Numbered from the stretch's first letter, positions 22,835-34,318 are shown. The stretch is 64,000 bases of DNA from Phytophthora sp. 'mugwort' (GCA_033558025.1 JAUCEF010000011.1:1922001-1986000); one strand, 5' to 3'. Program-made: numbers and translations. The notes: generated by a model not told the origin, from the sequence alone.

Positions 22835-23582
22835 TCATGGTTTTGCTTCCTCACAGCCGCGTCCAGAGACCGGTAGGCCTAGGTACAGCACGTCCTTCTG
22901 GTACTTCTTATCGTTGGCGAGGCTGGGGTACAGCAGCTGGTGCAGGTATCGCAGATCCTCCAGCACCACGTCCTCATCCTCCGTGACCACCTTCTCGCGA
23001 TAAATATCCACGACGATCTTCACGAACCGATGTTCCCCTACGGCTGCCGTTACGCGTATGCACCTTGAACAGCACGCAGTCCGGCGTCCTGCACTTCGTG
23101 TCCTAAACGCCTTTCAAGCGCACCTCCAACGTGTGCACCGTTTAGTGCAGCTGTTTGTTCACGGTCGTCATCTACTGCGCCAGCTTTGAGATGGGATGTG
23201 TGGTGCAAATTCATGCCACCACATCTTCGCCTTGCGCGTTCGTCAGGAACTCACCGCACAGTTTATTCTCGCCGGTGGCCGAGTTACGCGTGAACAGCAC
23301 GCCTGTGCACGACTGGTCGTTGATGTTGCCGTACACCATGGCCTGAAGGTCCACGGCCGTGCCCTTGAGACCCGTGATCTTATTGACCTCACGGTACTTA
23401 CGGCGTGCAGGACGGAACACAGCCTCGATGCCCATGCTCATCTGCTCCCACGTGTCCGACGGGAACGACTTGCCATGCTTCTCGTACACCTTCTTGTACT
23501 TATGCACCAGATCCTTCAGGTCGCTGGCCCTTAGCTTAATGGCCGACAACTCGGCCTCGAAGTCGTCGTGTGGAACCTCCAC
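22835..23582 (-). pseudogene. PPDK: Pyruvate phosphate dikinase fragment
   Basis: This is part of the N-terminal nucleotide-binding region of pyruvate, phosphate dikinase, which interconverts pyruvate and PEP. On the minus strand from 23582 the frame reads VPHDDFEAELSAIKL, then the block KITGLKGTAVDLQAMVYGN, CTGVLFTRNSATGENKL and GEFLTNAQGEDVV, all typical of PPDK. After 23211 the frame is broken (stops and shifts near 23040-23200, where LHRTVHTLEVRLKGV-like text survives). It resumes at 23023 with VKIVVDIYREKVVTEDE and runs to GLPVS at about 22865, where a short tandem repeat ends the similarity. The start and the whole PEP/pyruvate domain are absent, so this is a decayed fragment about one third of gene length. 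Confidence 0.85.
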
Positions 23583-23720
23583 TACAAAAAGTCGCCGATA
23601 TATACAACCTCGCGAACCGAGACTTTAGCAGTTGCACCAGCCTAGTCAGTCTCTGCCGGTCGGATGCAGCCCTTCAGGAAAGCTTGACGGTCTGTCTTCC
23701 TCCCGAACCCGACGCCATTA

Positions 23721-24158
23721 TCATAGATGAGAAGCGTGTCTTTTCATGCATAGATTGAAGCCAAATCTTCTAGTCCTCCTCTGATTTCGACCTATCGACG
23801 AGGTGTCTCTTTGTCTAAACGCCACGAATTTGGTCCAACTGGCAGCAGTTGCAGGCTCAAGATCCCAAGGACCGTCAGATTTAACTGCCTGCCCTATCAC
23901 GTGAGAGCTAAACAGCTCCCATAGCTTCTCCAGTATATCCTGCAAAGATGCCCCACCAGCAACGGATGGACCAAGCTCGTTTTCGGAGGTTTCGCGCTCA
24001 CCAAAAATCGCCTTGGTGATTGGCTGCTCGACCAGTCGATAAAGATTGGAGGCCACCGGGTGATAAACTTTATTCGACACTTGGCTGCGGTGTCGCTCTG
24101 GATACGACACCACTCGGACGCGTTCTTGGGATGCCTGCGCTGGTGATCTCGTGGTCAT
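23721..24158 (-). CDS. Hypothetical protein
   Basis: An ATG-started frame of 145 codons begins MTTRSPAQASQERVRVVSY and includes LQDILEKLWELFSSHVIGQAV. The composition is protein-like with an amphipathic helix, but I do not recognise a family, and it lacks signal or membrane segments. It is oriented like the PPDK fragment and lies upstream of it, so it could be an unrelated neighbour or a broken piece of something larger. The C-terminal 30 residues are arginine- and histidine-rich and may run through an unrecognised intron. Confidence 0.35.
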   Translation of the reverse strand: MTTRSPAQASQERVRVVSYPERHRSQVSNKVYHPVASNLYRLVEQPITKAIFGERETSENELGPSVAGGASLQDILEKLWELFSSHVIGQAVKSDGPWDLEPATAASWTKFVAFRQRDTSSIGRNQRRTRRFGFNLCMKRHASHL

Positions 24159-25757
24159 CTTGAACTGACAGAGAACAGCGAAAACTCTGTAATGATACAC
24201 ATGCTTGTTGTGTTACAACTGGCCCTGAAACGTTTGAGTGACCCATAATACAAGGAACCAGCTAATGCAAACAGAAACTGTTTTCGACATATCAGCGCTG
24301 CAAATAACGGGTAATAGCTACGACTTTGACTCTCGTCAACACAACACAATGGTCAAGTTGGAACGTCACGATACGCTTCTTGTTGCACGAAGCATTTTTT
24401 CTTCGAAGACCCTGGCTTCTCTATCGGTGTCTGGGTGTGGGGATAAGCGTTCTTAATATTCTCAGCGGCAGTTCCCCAAGTGCCGGCGCCTGGGCATTTT
24501 ATTGCGACTGCCAATGCTCTTTCAAACTCGGTCGATTATTCGCTTACTCGAACTGTACCACTCATTTTCACCGAGCCGTTCCCATGGAGGAGCTCCTATC
24601 GACTGAAGGAGCTGCTCTTGGCGTCAATACCCACGAGCTTCATCCGCGTGGGCTACTCCGGCGTTGGCCTCGCCGCAGTTCGTGGCTCGCTCGTCGCTCA
24701 TGGTGAAGCAGGGGGTGCTGGGGCACTCCTCGCAGCTTGTACCCATCTCGTCGCCCATGCAGCAGAGCGTCGGGGCCCCGATGTCCCAGCTGAGGATACA
24801 GCCGTGAACACAGGAGGGTGGCCTCGTATGGCAGACCATGGTGGAGCCAGTCGTCCAGGAGGAAGGATCCGTCAAGGCCACTGCGTGCACCCCAGTCAAG
24901 CGTGGCCTCCCGCAAACGCCGCCCGAACTGCGTTCGACGGAGATAACGAAGACTCTGTTCACTGCGAGGTAATCTGTACGATCACAAGCTCACACTATTA
25001 AAGATTCTCACACGGTTCTTTACTTTACAGATGCGTGACAGTTAAGGACTCGTTTTCATGCGCGCGGAACCACATGGAGGTCGGTGCTGCGTGGAACCGT
25101 GCCGCTATTATTGTCATCATGGCTGTCAAGAAGCCATATCAGTCACGCAATACAACGATGAGGTGCGGTGGTATTGCTTTACATTGGTATTTATTTACGC
25201 ATAACCGTTCTATATGACGTTCTGATTAGATAAACTAGCTTCGCCGCAAGTGGGCGACCTATCGCCAAGATCGCTTAGCTACTGGCAACGTTCCTAAGCA
25301 GCCTGAGCCGCCCTGCCTTGACCTCATGCTCGCCTATTGGGCTCCGCATGCACGTATGCGAAACACAACGTTGTGCGACTCTAGCTCACTGGATGATTCT
25401 GCGTTAGGTGAAGGGAGCGATCACACTGAGACGGATGGTGATGACAGCGGCTCGAGAAGAGCAAAACGAAGAAGACGAACGGCGAGCACATCGAAGCAGG
25501 TACGGCTTGCGTCGGCATGATGCCCATGTAGTGGCGTGGCGAATATGTGGCTAATAATACTTACTGGTTGCATTTCTAGGACTATGTGCCTTAGCCGATG
25601 GCGTTAAAAGCATTGGAGAAGCAATGATGCGCCGAGCTCCGCCTTCGGATGCAACTACTGGCGCGACGGAGGCCCTTCGCCGCCAAGAGGCTGCTCTCAA
25701 TTTGTAAACTGCTACAATCGACGAGCTCATCCTGACGCTGTCTCGTAGAAGCTGAAC
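24159..25757 (+). other. Degenerate region, possible SANT/MADF-like accessory gene
   Basis: No intact gene. Plus-strand pieces read LRRKWATYRQDRLATGN near 25235, a polar acidic stretch with RRAKRRRRTASTSKQ near 25460-25500, and SIGEAMMRRAPPSDATTGA near 25610. The order of helix, basic patch and C-terminal helix is reminiscent of the Myb/SANT-like accessory protein of PIF/Harbinger elements, and a Harbinger transposase relic lies just downstream. This link is inference only. The remainder (24159-25020) has several frames and no motif. Confidence 0.25.
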
Positions 25758-25842
25758 TTTGTTGAGTTAATCCTCGATAGGACTAAATAAACGCGATGGC
25801 CTTGCGCGTTTATTTAGTCCTATCGATGATTGACTCAACAAA
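25758..25842. repeat. Hairpin element 1 (38-bp arms)
   Basis: Arms at 25758-25795 and 25805-25842 are reverse complements with two mismatches over 38 bp and a 9-base loop. It is a snap-back structure typical of a foldback or MITE remnant and ends two bases before the next hairpin. Confidence 0.85.
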
Positions 25843-25843
25843 A

Positions 25844-25983
25844 AATTCACGGCCTTGTAAGTCGAACTCAGTGTACACGATAGGGAGGTCAGTAGCTCTA
25901 CGATAGGGACGTCAGTAGGGAGATCAGTAGCTCTACTGATCTCCCTATCGTGTGCACTGAGTTCGAGTTTAAGGCCGTGAATT
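25844..25983. repeat. Hairpin element 2 with internal GATAGGGA repeats
   Basis: The outer arms (AATTCACGGCCTTGTAAGTC… at 25844 and its complement ending at 25983) pair over about 50 bases with a few mismatches. The centre has near-repeats of GATAGGGAGGTCAGTAGCTC. Together with hairpin 1 it forms a double foldback unit. Confidence 0.8.
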
Positions 25984-26039
25984 CTTGATCGTCTCGTTCG
26001 TTCCGGTTCATTGTGTCATCCTGTAGATCTATCAGAATG

Positions 26040-26990
26040 TTGCGAAATATCATAGCTGCTAAGATGCATCTCGTACAATTCTCGATGGACTATTGCTCCA
26101 ACTGGCGTCGAAATTATCCTGAATTTTGGCTTGAGCATGCCAAATGCCTATTCAATGGACAGTCTTGTAGCGCTAAGGATGTAGTTAAAGCGCTCTTAGC
26201 GTCGCGAGAGCTTTCCGTGTTTCTGACAGGGAATGAAAGGTGCCATAACTCCGCATTGCAGCTTGTATCCAGCATCTCAAATGGCAGCGTGCTGGAAACA
26301 CTTTTTCTAGAGACAATCCTAGCTCAGATACGCTCCATGGCTTCTTGTCGCTGTAGGAGCTCGGAGGCATGTCGTATCCCATGACGCACCGCTTTACGTC
26401 ACAAACGGCCTGTATGTTCATTGCAGGGTAGAAGTCCTCGCAGTACCAGCCTTCAAACTCGTCAGGACGTGCAATCTCGAAAGAAAATCCGTCCATTTCA
26501 CACACGAACAGAAATCCTCTAGATCTGGAAAGCCCTTCCTGACGCTCTCCCACTCGCTGCTCGTCGACGGCAGCGTGATGAAGTCGCCAGCGCGGCTGCA
26601 GACGACTCGCAGCATTGCGTTGATCGTTAACACAGCGCACAACTTCGACATGACCATAGCGTTGCCAGCCTCTTGCACGCTGCCCGAGGATACCAGGGAG
26701 GCAAGACCCATCTTCTTTTCGTAGGAGTGCTTAGTCCCGTTGACAAGGTCATTGCTAGCAAAAGGCTTAAAGAGGCGGCAAATACTGACAAAGTTCTGTT
26801 GAGAGCAACGAAAATTGGTACGAATCCAAACGTCAAAACGAGGCGACTTTAGCAACATGTCGAAGTCAAGGCAGGACACAGTCGATGATTCTAAGCGTCC
26901 ACCCACGATCTCACCGATGCCCCAGATGCAGCAGCAGCGGCGGCACCCGCCTCCAAGAACACGATCACTGGTCAATTTCCAATGGGTCCA
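26040..26990 (-). pseudogene. Degenerate PIF/Harbinger transposase
   Basis: Minus-strand relic of a Harbinger (DDE_4-type) transposase. The N-terminal part reads KSPRFDVWIRTNFRCSQQNF and SKLCAVLTINAMLRVVCSR (26930-26600). The core follows after a frameshift near 26510: FVCEMDGFSFEI, the equivalent of the family's ‘aiDG’ first-Asp block, then EGWYCEDFYPAMNIQAVCD and MPPSSYSDKKPW. Next come AARCHLR…WIQAAMRSYGTF, corresponding to the ‘GDAGYxLxxxLxTPY’ region with the D lost, and a trailing FDASWSNSPSRIV. Several frameshifts and the missing acidic residue mean it is inactive. Confidence 0.65.
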
Positions 26991-26999
26991 TCGCGAAGT

Positions 27000-27230
27000 G
27001 TGGCTGCCACCAGTAATCGAAGCCCTTCTCGGAAATTTAATCGTTTTTCAGCTCTCGAATGGCGTGTTTGTAATATATCCGCGCAGAGGGACTTGTTCAT
27101 GGTCAACTAAAAGGATCAAGACGAGTACAGAAGCTAACAAGTCAGTCCGAGCGGAGATTAGACGCGGAGCCACTCGAAGGAAGTCGCTTTTGTTGCCCGG
27201 TAGTGCCTGGATTGTGGATACGAGGGAGTT
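27000..27230. other. Short spacer without a supported gene
   Basis: The stretch between the Harbinger relic and the LTR-like sequence has open frames on both strands but no motif. Confidence 0.3.
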
Positions 27231-27640
27231 GTGACGGGGGTCACACACACCCTGGCCTGAGGAAGCGTAGCTTCTAACCGAGACAGACGTACTCCGTGCT
27301 CTATCTTCTTATCGCATGAGGAAAGCCTGGCTTTCCTATAGTCCGTGGGGCAGGTTCCCACGACTTGCGAAATTCTAGGTTTGATTTTAACTGGGTCTAC
27401 TGAGTCTTTATTAACATGCTCTTATGCTCCTACTTACTGTAAACTGCCTAATTAATGCATCCCCTAAGTCCGGTTTCTCAATGGGTGATTTTCAAGCCAT
27501 GTTTCCTTCCTAAGTGCGATTGGTACCTAAAGGTGTTTCTCATCTAAGTGCGATCCGTACTTAGTGGTGTGTCTTCTCTCCTAGATAGGATCCGTACCTA
27601 GTGCGTGGACGTCCCATATTGTGTGGTTACATTAACTGGT
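27231..27640 (+). repeat. LTR-like sequence of a Ty3/gypsy element
   Basis: The stretch starts TGTGACGGGGGTCACACAC and is free of long frames. It contains repeated YCTAAGTGCGATYSGTAC units (27512-27600) and is followed by gag-like coding text in plus orientation. Position and texture fit a 5' long terminal repeat, but I could not find an intact partner copy in the window, so the ends are approximate. Confidence 0.4.
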
Positions 27641-29918
27641 CGAATTCAGCGGATAACGGGCACTTCGTGCCGCACCCGGAGGTTGGACCTCACTTCTCAA
27701 CAGCCCCGTCGACGCCGACGATACTCCACCAAACGGGCATGACCAAGACCACAAGCCTCGCGGCGCCCAGCGCACCTGCAACACCAGCCGGCACGTCCGT
27801 GTCCGAGGCTGCAGCGTCCAACGCTGGCTCAACGAAGACCAGGAGCTAGACGAAGGCGGACTCCGCTAACAAGAAGGCCGGAAAGGCGAAGGCCCCGCGG
27901 GCAAGCACCAAGCCGAAGACGAAGACGAAGAAGCCCAAGTCCCCGGCTCGCAGAGCGGCCTTGTAGGCCGCACGCCGTCGTAAACGACACGAAATATCCG
28001 TGCCAGGACCCGTGGATTCGCTGAGGGATGAGTCGAGCGACGAAGATGACGATGTGGTCAATCCGAACCTCGTTCTCCCTGACGAGGACATGCCTAGCAA
28101 GGCTATGTCTGCCGAGAAGTTCAAGACTCCTGTGCCTGAAAAGAGCTTGGCTCCGCTGACCACGCTTTCCGCCAAAGCGGCACCGTCGATCACGCCGTCA
28201 GCCGAAGTGGCCCCGCCGAGCACGTCGTCCGCCAAGGCAGCCTCGTCTACCAGCGCACCGGAGGCAACCCCGGACCCGAAAAAAGGGTACGGCAAGGACC
28301 TGTGCGTCGATGCGCCTGTTGAAGTGGCCCCGTCCAACCCTCTTGCAGAGACGCCCGTCGCTGACGTGGAGGCAAAGGGCAAGATGCCTACGGGTCCCAT
28401 ACGGGACGTGCCGGTGGTCCCAGAGAGCCCGCTTCCTGAAGATGTCTCCCACGATGTAAACTACGTGTTGTCAGAGGGCCAGCACGAGTCGCCGACGTCT
28501 TCTCCACAGCTCACTGAGCAGCAGCGTGATATCCATCCGGGAAGCCCTGCGAGTCCGCGCAGCAAATCTGCCATCGAATGAACCAAGGTGCCTAAGAACC
28601 GTGAAGCCACGGCTGAGTCAGCCACTCCTGCGCCCCAGCTCGAGGAGCCTCTTATCATCACCAGCGCTGGTGTCGACGAAGGGCTCGACCCGCGCATCTG
28701 CACCGCGACAACCGTGAACACTTGCACGAGCGCGCGGACGCAGCGCGTGTTGACACCGAACGATCTGAAGACCGCAAACGTGAACACGGGCCGTCAGCCC
28801 CGCGAAGTCGTGAGCAACTGCTAGCGCATCGCATCTGGTCTCGGAGGAGTATTCGTCGTACTTGCGGCGAAGCCGTCAGCCCGGAGTCACCGTAGTTAGT
28901 TGCGAGGAGTGTCCGATCGTTCTTGCGAGCGATACGGCCTTCGCCCGACAGTCCAACGAGGTTGAGTTCGAGGCTTGGCTTTGCCACATAGGCTACCCAG
29001 AAGCTGAGTTATTGCGGTCGCCTCATCGGCTAGATTGGCTCGTGCTGCGACGTCTTCGCTTTCGCATGGCGAAGATGAAAGCTGATCGGACTTGGGATCG
29101 ACGTTGGGACGTCCGGGACTTGCCCACATCAGAAATCGTCCTCGAGGAGGTCGTGTCAAAGGTATAGAAGTCGAGGCATTCACAGCCGTTGAACTTAGGA
29201 GCATTCTAGGGCCTGTTAGCGCCGACCGGCTCCGTGGGAGCGCTTATAAGTGTCACGAAGTCGGCGCAGTCCACCGCGAGGCGGCTTTCCGTCTCCCCAC
29301 GTATTATCTAACGAGGGATACCCGCTCCACGTCACAAGATATTGGTCGACGCCCTCACACCTCCGGTTTTACACCAGCTTCTCCACATGGAAGTACTGCT
29401 CCCCATCACTACCCAGTAGGGGTGGAGGAGGCCGTTGCTGGGTCGTCGCGGCTCGAGTTGACGCCGTCGACTGGTTCCGGGAACCTCGCGGAAGCGATGG
29501 CGAGTTGCCAGAGACTTCTGGACGTTCATCGGACGGACATGATCGCTTTGCATGGCCGCAACAGCTCCTGGAGACGCGATTGGAGCGGAAGTTGCGCCAA
29601 GCGCCTGACGTAAACGCGGAGAGGCACCGCCTGTGGGCGAAGGTGGATCGCCTGGAGCAGGACTTGGCGCAGTCTGAGATGCGTGTCCGTCATTCGCTCG
29701 AAAAGCAGGTCGAGTGGGCCCGGGATCTCTATGACCGCGTTCGACGGCTGGGGCGGTACCCGCCTGTCGAACGTGCGAGGGTTGCTTCTGTTGCGCGGCC
29801 GCCTTCGGCGCCTGTGAATGAGGAGACTCTAATATGCGTGGTGCACAGCGCTCTGCGTCGCTACACGGGGCCTCGGACAGACACGGCAGAAGGCGCTCCG
29901 CCTCATGGTATGCTTTGA
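27641..29918 (+). pseudogene. Retrotransposon gag-like region, decayed (plus strand)
   Basis: The plus strand carries a proline/alanine/serine-rich, lysine-rich polyprotein with several stops (28000-28581 is the longest clean frame, DESSDEDDDVVNPNLVLPD). A conserved-looking block (FEAWLCHIGYPEAELLRSPH, 28970-29030) follows, then a coiled-coil stretch in another frame (LEQDLAQSEMRVRHSLEK, 29660-29715). The layout of low-complexity N-terminus, helical gag core and coiled coil suits the gag of an oomycete Ty3/gypsy element behind the upstream LTR-like sequence. No zinc knuckle or pol follows on this strand; similarity stops where a minus-strand pol begins. Confidence 0.5.
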
Positions 29919-32690
29919 GCATGCCGACGTAGAACATTGGATTCGTCGACATGGACGATGGCAGATCCAGCGATTAGGCGTTGCTGTGGACGCCAATGAT
30001 CGTGAACGCCCACACGAATCGTGGCCTGAGTTTTGTGCTCCCTACCGAAGACATTGCGTGTATAGGAAGATTTTTGGCATTTAATAACACCAAATCCCCA
30101 ATTTTAAACTCTTGTGTGTTGTTTGTGTCCATGGCGGTCACTGTTTTCCTTTTGTAGACCTTGGGCGGCTGCCATGGCGTCACGGACGCGAGAGCGAATC
30201 GCTGCCCCAGCCTCGATGATGGAAAGAAGGTTCCGTTTCACGGACGGACATACGCCTTTGAGACCCATTGGGTCGTCGACGACAGACCCTCGCTCATTCA
30301 AATCAGAAGCCGGAGGCAACGATAACGGCGTACGCGGATGCCGCAACTCATTAACGTAGAACAGGGTGAACCCCGTGGACACGTGAACCGCGTTATTCAG
30401 CGCAAATTCCACTTGCGCCAACTGCGTGCTCCACTTCGTGGGTTCTGCCACGCAGACGCTGCGCAAGACCTCTTCCAAGACACGGTTGACGCGCTCGTTT
30501 GACCATCGGTTTGTGGATGATCCGCCATGGACATGTCAAACGTCGTACCGAGAAGTCGGAACAGGTGTTGCCAGAAGTGGGATACAAACCGAGGGTCTCT
30601 GTCACTTACAAATGCCTCTGGGAGGCCGTGATGACGAAGACGTTGTCAATGAAGAGTTGAGACGTCTGCGGCGCTGTCACACTCTTCTTCACGGCCACCA
30701 TCCGTACCATCTTGCTCAGCCGGCAAACGAAGACCAAGATGCCAGTATGACCTTTCCCATCGGACGGTAACTCGAAAATGAAGTCCATGCCACCGAGCAC
30801 CAACAGTCAGCCGGAACCGGCAAGATCATTAGTGGCGCTGCCGAAGCGGGCGAGGGTTTCACCCGTTGGCCAGTCTCGCACGTCTTGACGTAAGATCGAA
30901 CCCACTTATACATATGATGCCACAGTAATCCCGTGCCACTGACGTGTACGTCCTTTCTCGATCCAAGTGGCCGCTAAGCGCCGTGTCGTGGGCCTCGAAG
31001 AGAATTTGGTGCCTCAGCGTGGCGTTGTTGGGCACGACCAGGCGAGGATCGTCCTCTTATCTACTTGGTAGTAAAGACGATCCTGAAAGATGGTATAGCG
31101 ACGGAACCGCACGCGTTGACGAGCCGTAATCTGGACGTTACCAGAGCCCGCGCGCAGCGCTTGTAGCAAATCTCTGAGATCATCGTCTTCGAATCCGCTC
31201 GTGGAGCGGCGACTCTAGAAGCACGGCGTGTGCTAGCTCGTAGTCTGGTCTCCTGGAGAGCGTGTCTGCCAGGACGTTTAGCTTACCCGGCTTGTAAGCC
31301 ACTGTGAAGTTGTACTCGGCGAAGAACGATAGCCATCGCGCCATGCGCTGGGAGAGATGCGGCGACGAGGTCGCCATCCTCACGAGGCATGGCCTGTGTA
31401 GATCACAATGGTTTGCTGCCCATCAGCAGATGAGCCCTGAACTTCACTAGCGCGTACTTCATCGCGAGAATTTCCTTGTCATGGACAGGGTAGTTCTTTT
31501 CCGCAGCTTTCAGCTGCCGGGATTGGAAAGAAACCACCCTCTTCCTGCCTTAGGCATCAATTTGGAGCAGGGCGCAGCCATGGCAAAGTCAGAGGCATCA
31601 CACACCACGCTAAACGAACGATCCTCGTCGGGGAATGCCAGGATTGCAGACTCTGCTTGATGGCTTGAGCCTCATCGGTCCATGACCATTCCGCTTCTTT
31701 CTTTAGAAGGTTCGTCAAAGGCGTGGCCAACTCAGCGTAGTACTCGCTATACTTGTGTAAGTAGTTGGCGAGGCCCAGCCACTTGCGCAGATCACGTTGG
31801 GGGGTAGGCACAGGCCACTGCGAGATTGCTTCAATCTTCTCGGGGTCAGCCCTTATGCCATCCTTCCCAAGGAAGCACCCGAGGAACGGGATTTCCTCCG
31901 GGCCGAAGATGCACTTGCTAATATTTGCATTCAAGCGATTCTCCCTCATGCGCAACAAAACCTCACGGAGGTGTGCAATGTGCATTTCGACGTCAGTCTT
32001 TCCATCTGCAGTGCGGTTGTGAACGAAGATATCGTCGAAGTATGTCTGCACAAAGTGCCGCAGCGGCCGGAAAAGCTGTGTCACCAAGCGATTGAATGTC
32101 GCTGGCGCGTTGGATAGTTCTTGCGGTATCACCAATCCTCCTCACAGCATCCCGCTGGCTGTCAGAGGAATATCCGATTCCCACAGCTGGTAGTACCCAT
32201 CGACCATGTCGAGCGCGCTGAACACCGTGCAGCCCGCCATGTTGTTCAGCAACACATCCTTCCGAGGAATAGGCGTCGACGCCGGGATGATGGCAGCATT
32301 CAGTTTCTTGAAGGCGTGAACCATACGCCACTTCCCGTTGGGTTTGCGCACACAAAACGTCGAGGACGAGTGCGGCGACTTTGACCGCGCACCATGCTGG
32401 CGGCATGCTTCGACGCGAAGAACGCGTCGATCACATTGACTGGTTCCTTTGGAAGCGGCCACTGCCGTGTGGTGCAATACTTGGTACCAGGCTCCAAGTC
32501 GATTTCGTGGCGAACGCCACGATCCGCTGGTAATATGGAAGTTTTTTTCCGGAGACCACATCCGAAAACCCCTCCGACAGAGGATAACAAGGATCCGAGG
32601 GATCCTTTGAAATGGCTGCGCCATAAAGCCGTTGTCTCTGCGCGCCCCCTTCTTCTTCTAGAACGTCTGGGTCCATGACCGACGAGCTAT
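29870..32690 (-). pseudogene. Ty3/gypsy pol relic A (RT-RNaseH-integrase), minus strand
   Basis: Reading right to left, the pol begins SSSVMDPDVLEEEG (32690). Reverse transcriptase follows (SAPHGSG region broken; RKPNGKWRMVHAFKKLN; MVIPQELSNAPATFNRLV; QTYFDDIFVHNRT, with FDD where YVDD is usual; LGLANYLHKYSEYYAE). RNase H text is at 31180-31600 (RMARWLSFFAEYNFTVAY). Integrase zinc-region remnants lie at 30716-30913. The core tail is at 30104-30478 (KWSTQLAQVEFALNNAVHVSTGF), with IN C-terminal text at 29974-30183 (FKIGDLVLLNAKNLPIHA) and NPMFYVGMLKAYHE near 29910-29950. Many frameshifts are present. Its gag-protease half is not upstream on the same strand but lies next to it in the opposite orientation. 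Confidence 0.8.
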
Positions 32691-32735
32691 AAGTTCCATC
32701 GAGGCCTGCTCTCGACGGAGAATCGCCATTGCTCC

Positions 32736-34186
32736 ATGTTCTTGCGATGCAAGCAAGGCAAGCGTTCCCTCCAAGACTATGTCATAGAACTGCAAAACCT
32801 GGAAGTGGCTGTTGTCGGTGCTCTTCTCTCGGAGGACGGTGTCCGCACGGGTTCGGTGCGGACGGAGCTCTTTTGGCGTCAACCCAAGACGTTTAACGAG
32901 GCAGTATACCTCGCTCTGCTGGAAGACCATTGTGTGCGTTCTGCACAGGGGCATGCTGATCCTTCGGACTTGTCTGATCCCCCCCCCCCCCAATGGAGAC
33001 CTCTTCTGCCGAGTCGGCTCGACTCTCCTCGACGAAACCACGAGCAAGTGGTCGCTGCTTCGGCTTCAACGAAGTAGACCACTTCGCAATTGTCCGACAA
33101 ACCCGTGGCGAGTCAACCGTGGCAAGGCCACCTCGGCGTCGCCGTCGCTCAATATAGTTGGGTCCGACTTGTCGGAAAACGACGGCTCCCAGTATGTGCG
33201 AGACGCCCTGCTGGGAGACTCCGCTCTTCCCAGTCTATGGTGGCTTCGCCACCTCCCTGTCCGGGGGAGTAAGTCCCTGACACAACGTTGTTTTCTTCTC
33301 TCGGTAGCCGCTGCGCGGCCTAACCTCGTGGTCGTTACCGCTAGCGTCAAAGCGTATGAAGGACTTACGACCATCCTGATCGATGCGGCGCGTCCTACAA
33401 TTTCGCAACGAAAACCAGCGTTGCTCGGAACAGTACACTGTATGCTAACGCTTTTAGAAGACTCTAAGAGTAATCATAGTGTTTCTATTCGCTTAGTGAC
33501 TGGTTCGATTGTATCGATGCGGAAGGTTTTCCTCCCATTGATTGTCAAAATTTTTGACGACTTTAACTCGGTCGAACCGTTCATTGGCCTCGACATGGAT
33601 GATCGATACGACCTGAACCTCAGCATTCCCTGGCTTCTGAAACATGAGCCGTGGATCGACTGGCGCAGTCGTACCATATGTGCTAGCCACAACCCCCTCG
33701 TGGATCGAGCTTTGGCGGGTCATGCCCCCTCCTCATCCCGTGATGGGTTCGTGCACGAGCACCGAGTGCAACGTGGAGAACGACATTTCGCCGGCTCTGC
33801 CAAACGAGTGGTCGTTTCCAAAACCCAAGGTGGTCGAGCAGAGGCTCTCACAACGCAACGCATCCGAGCTGGTTCAGCTCAAGAAGATGAGGAAGACGCT
33901 GACGACGGACGTCGCGCAACCCAAGTGGCCGAGCAGAGGCTCCCACGAACGAAGGGACTGACAGCGAGGTTGTATCCTACCTGTTGGCCCGGTGAGCGGG
34001 GTGCCCACTACTGTGGTCGTTGATACACTCATGGGAAACCGCGATGCGGGTGTTGAGCTAACTCCCTTACCCGGGGTGTCGGAGCTCATGGAGCTCGAGG
34101 AGCTATCGTACATCGATTTCCTCAAGTCATTGAAGGCAGGAGAAATTGAGGACCTCGCGGGGCTCCTGTTCTATGAACGACCATGA
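32736..34186 (+). pseudogene. Ty3/gypsy gag-protease relic, inverted relative to its pol
   Basis: Plus-strand text is gag C-terminal (FLRCKQGKRSLQDYVIELQN; TFNEAVYLALLEDHCVRSAQ). The protease region follows (TASVKAYEGLTTILIDAARP, where an active enzyme would have D-S/T-G-A; FIGLDMDDRYDLNLSIPWL; HEPWIDWRSRT). An acidic linker (SELMELEELSYIDFLKSLKA) ends the block at 34186. In the collinear element further right, the same acidic linker leads straight into ‘NSSS…’ and reverse transcriptase. Here that continuation (SSSVMDP…) is found on the minus strand at 32690, so the block appears inverted. Poly-C at about 32982 and several frame breaks add to the decay. Confidence 0.7.
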
Positions 34187-34318
34187 GGTTAAATACCCCG
34201 GAGACGAGGTCTCTCGAGCCATAGCTCATGCTCATGCCCGACCTCCCAAATCGGGCACGAGCTCCAAGAGCGCTCAATCCTTGACGGCATCCTCATGTCA
34301 CAGCTCGCTGGCCTTCAA
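34187..34318. other. Spacer at inversion edge
   Basis: Short sequence between the inverted gag-protease block and the tRNA-like unit. On the minus strand LKASEL-like linker text can be read near 34300, which resembles the gypsy linker once more. No gene. Confidence 0.3.

Noticed and set aside
22811..22856. Short repeats considered as a CRISPR-like array
   Set aside because: Direct tandem repetition with no spacers in a eukaryotic genome; a simple tandem duplication explains it.
29332..29952. 206-codon minus-strand frame
   Set aside because: Only its first 20-30 residues match gypsy integrase C-terminal text; the rest is antisense of the plus-strand gag-like coiled coil and low in complexity.
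32812..34023. 403-codon plus-strand frame considered as one intact protein
   Set aside because: The first third is out of frame with the gag text seen at 32736-33000; only the middle matches gypsy protease-region text, so it is a chance-open mix of frames.
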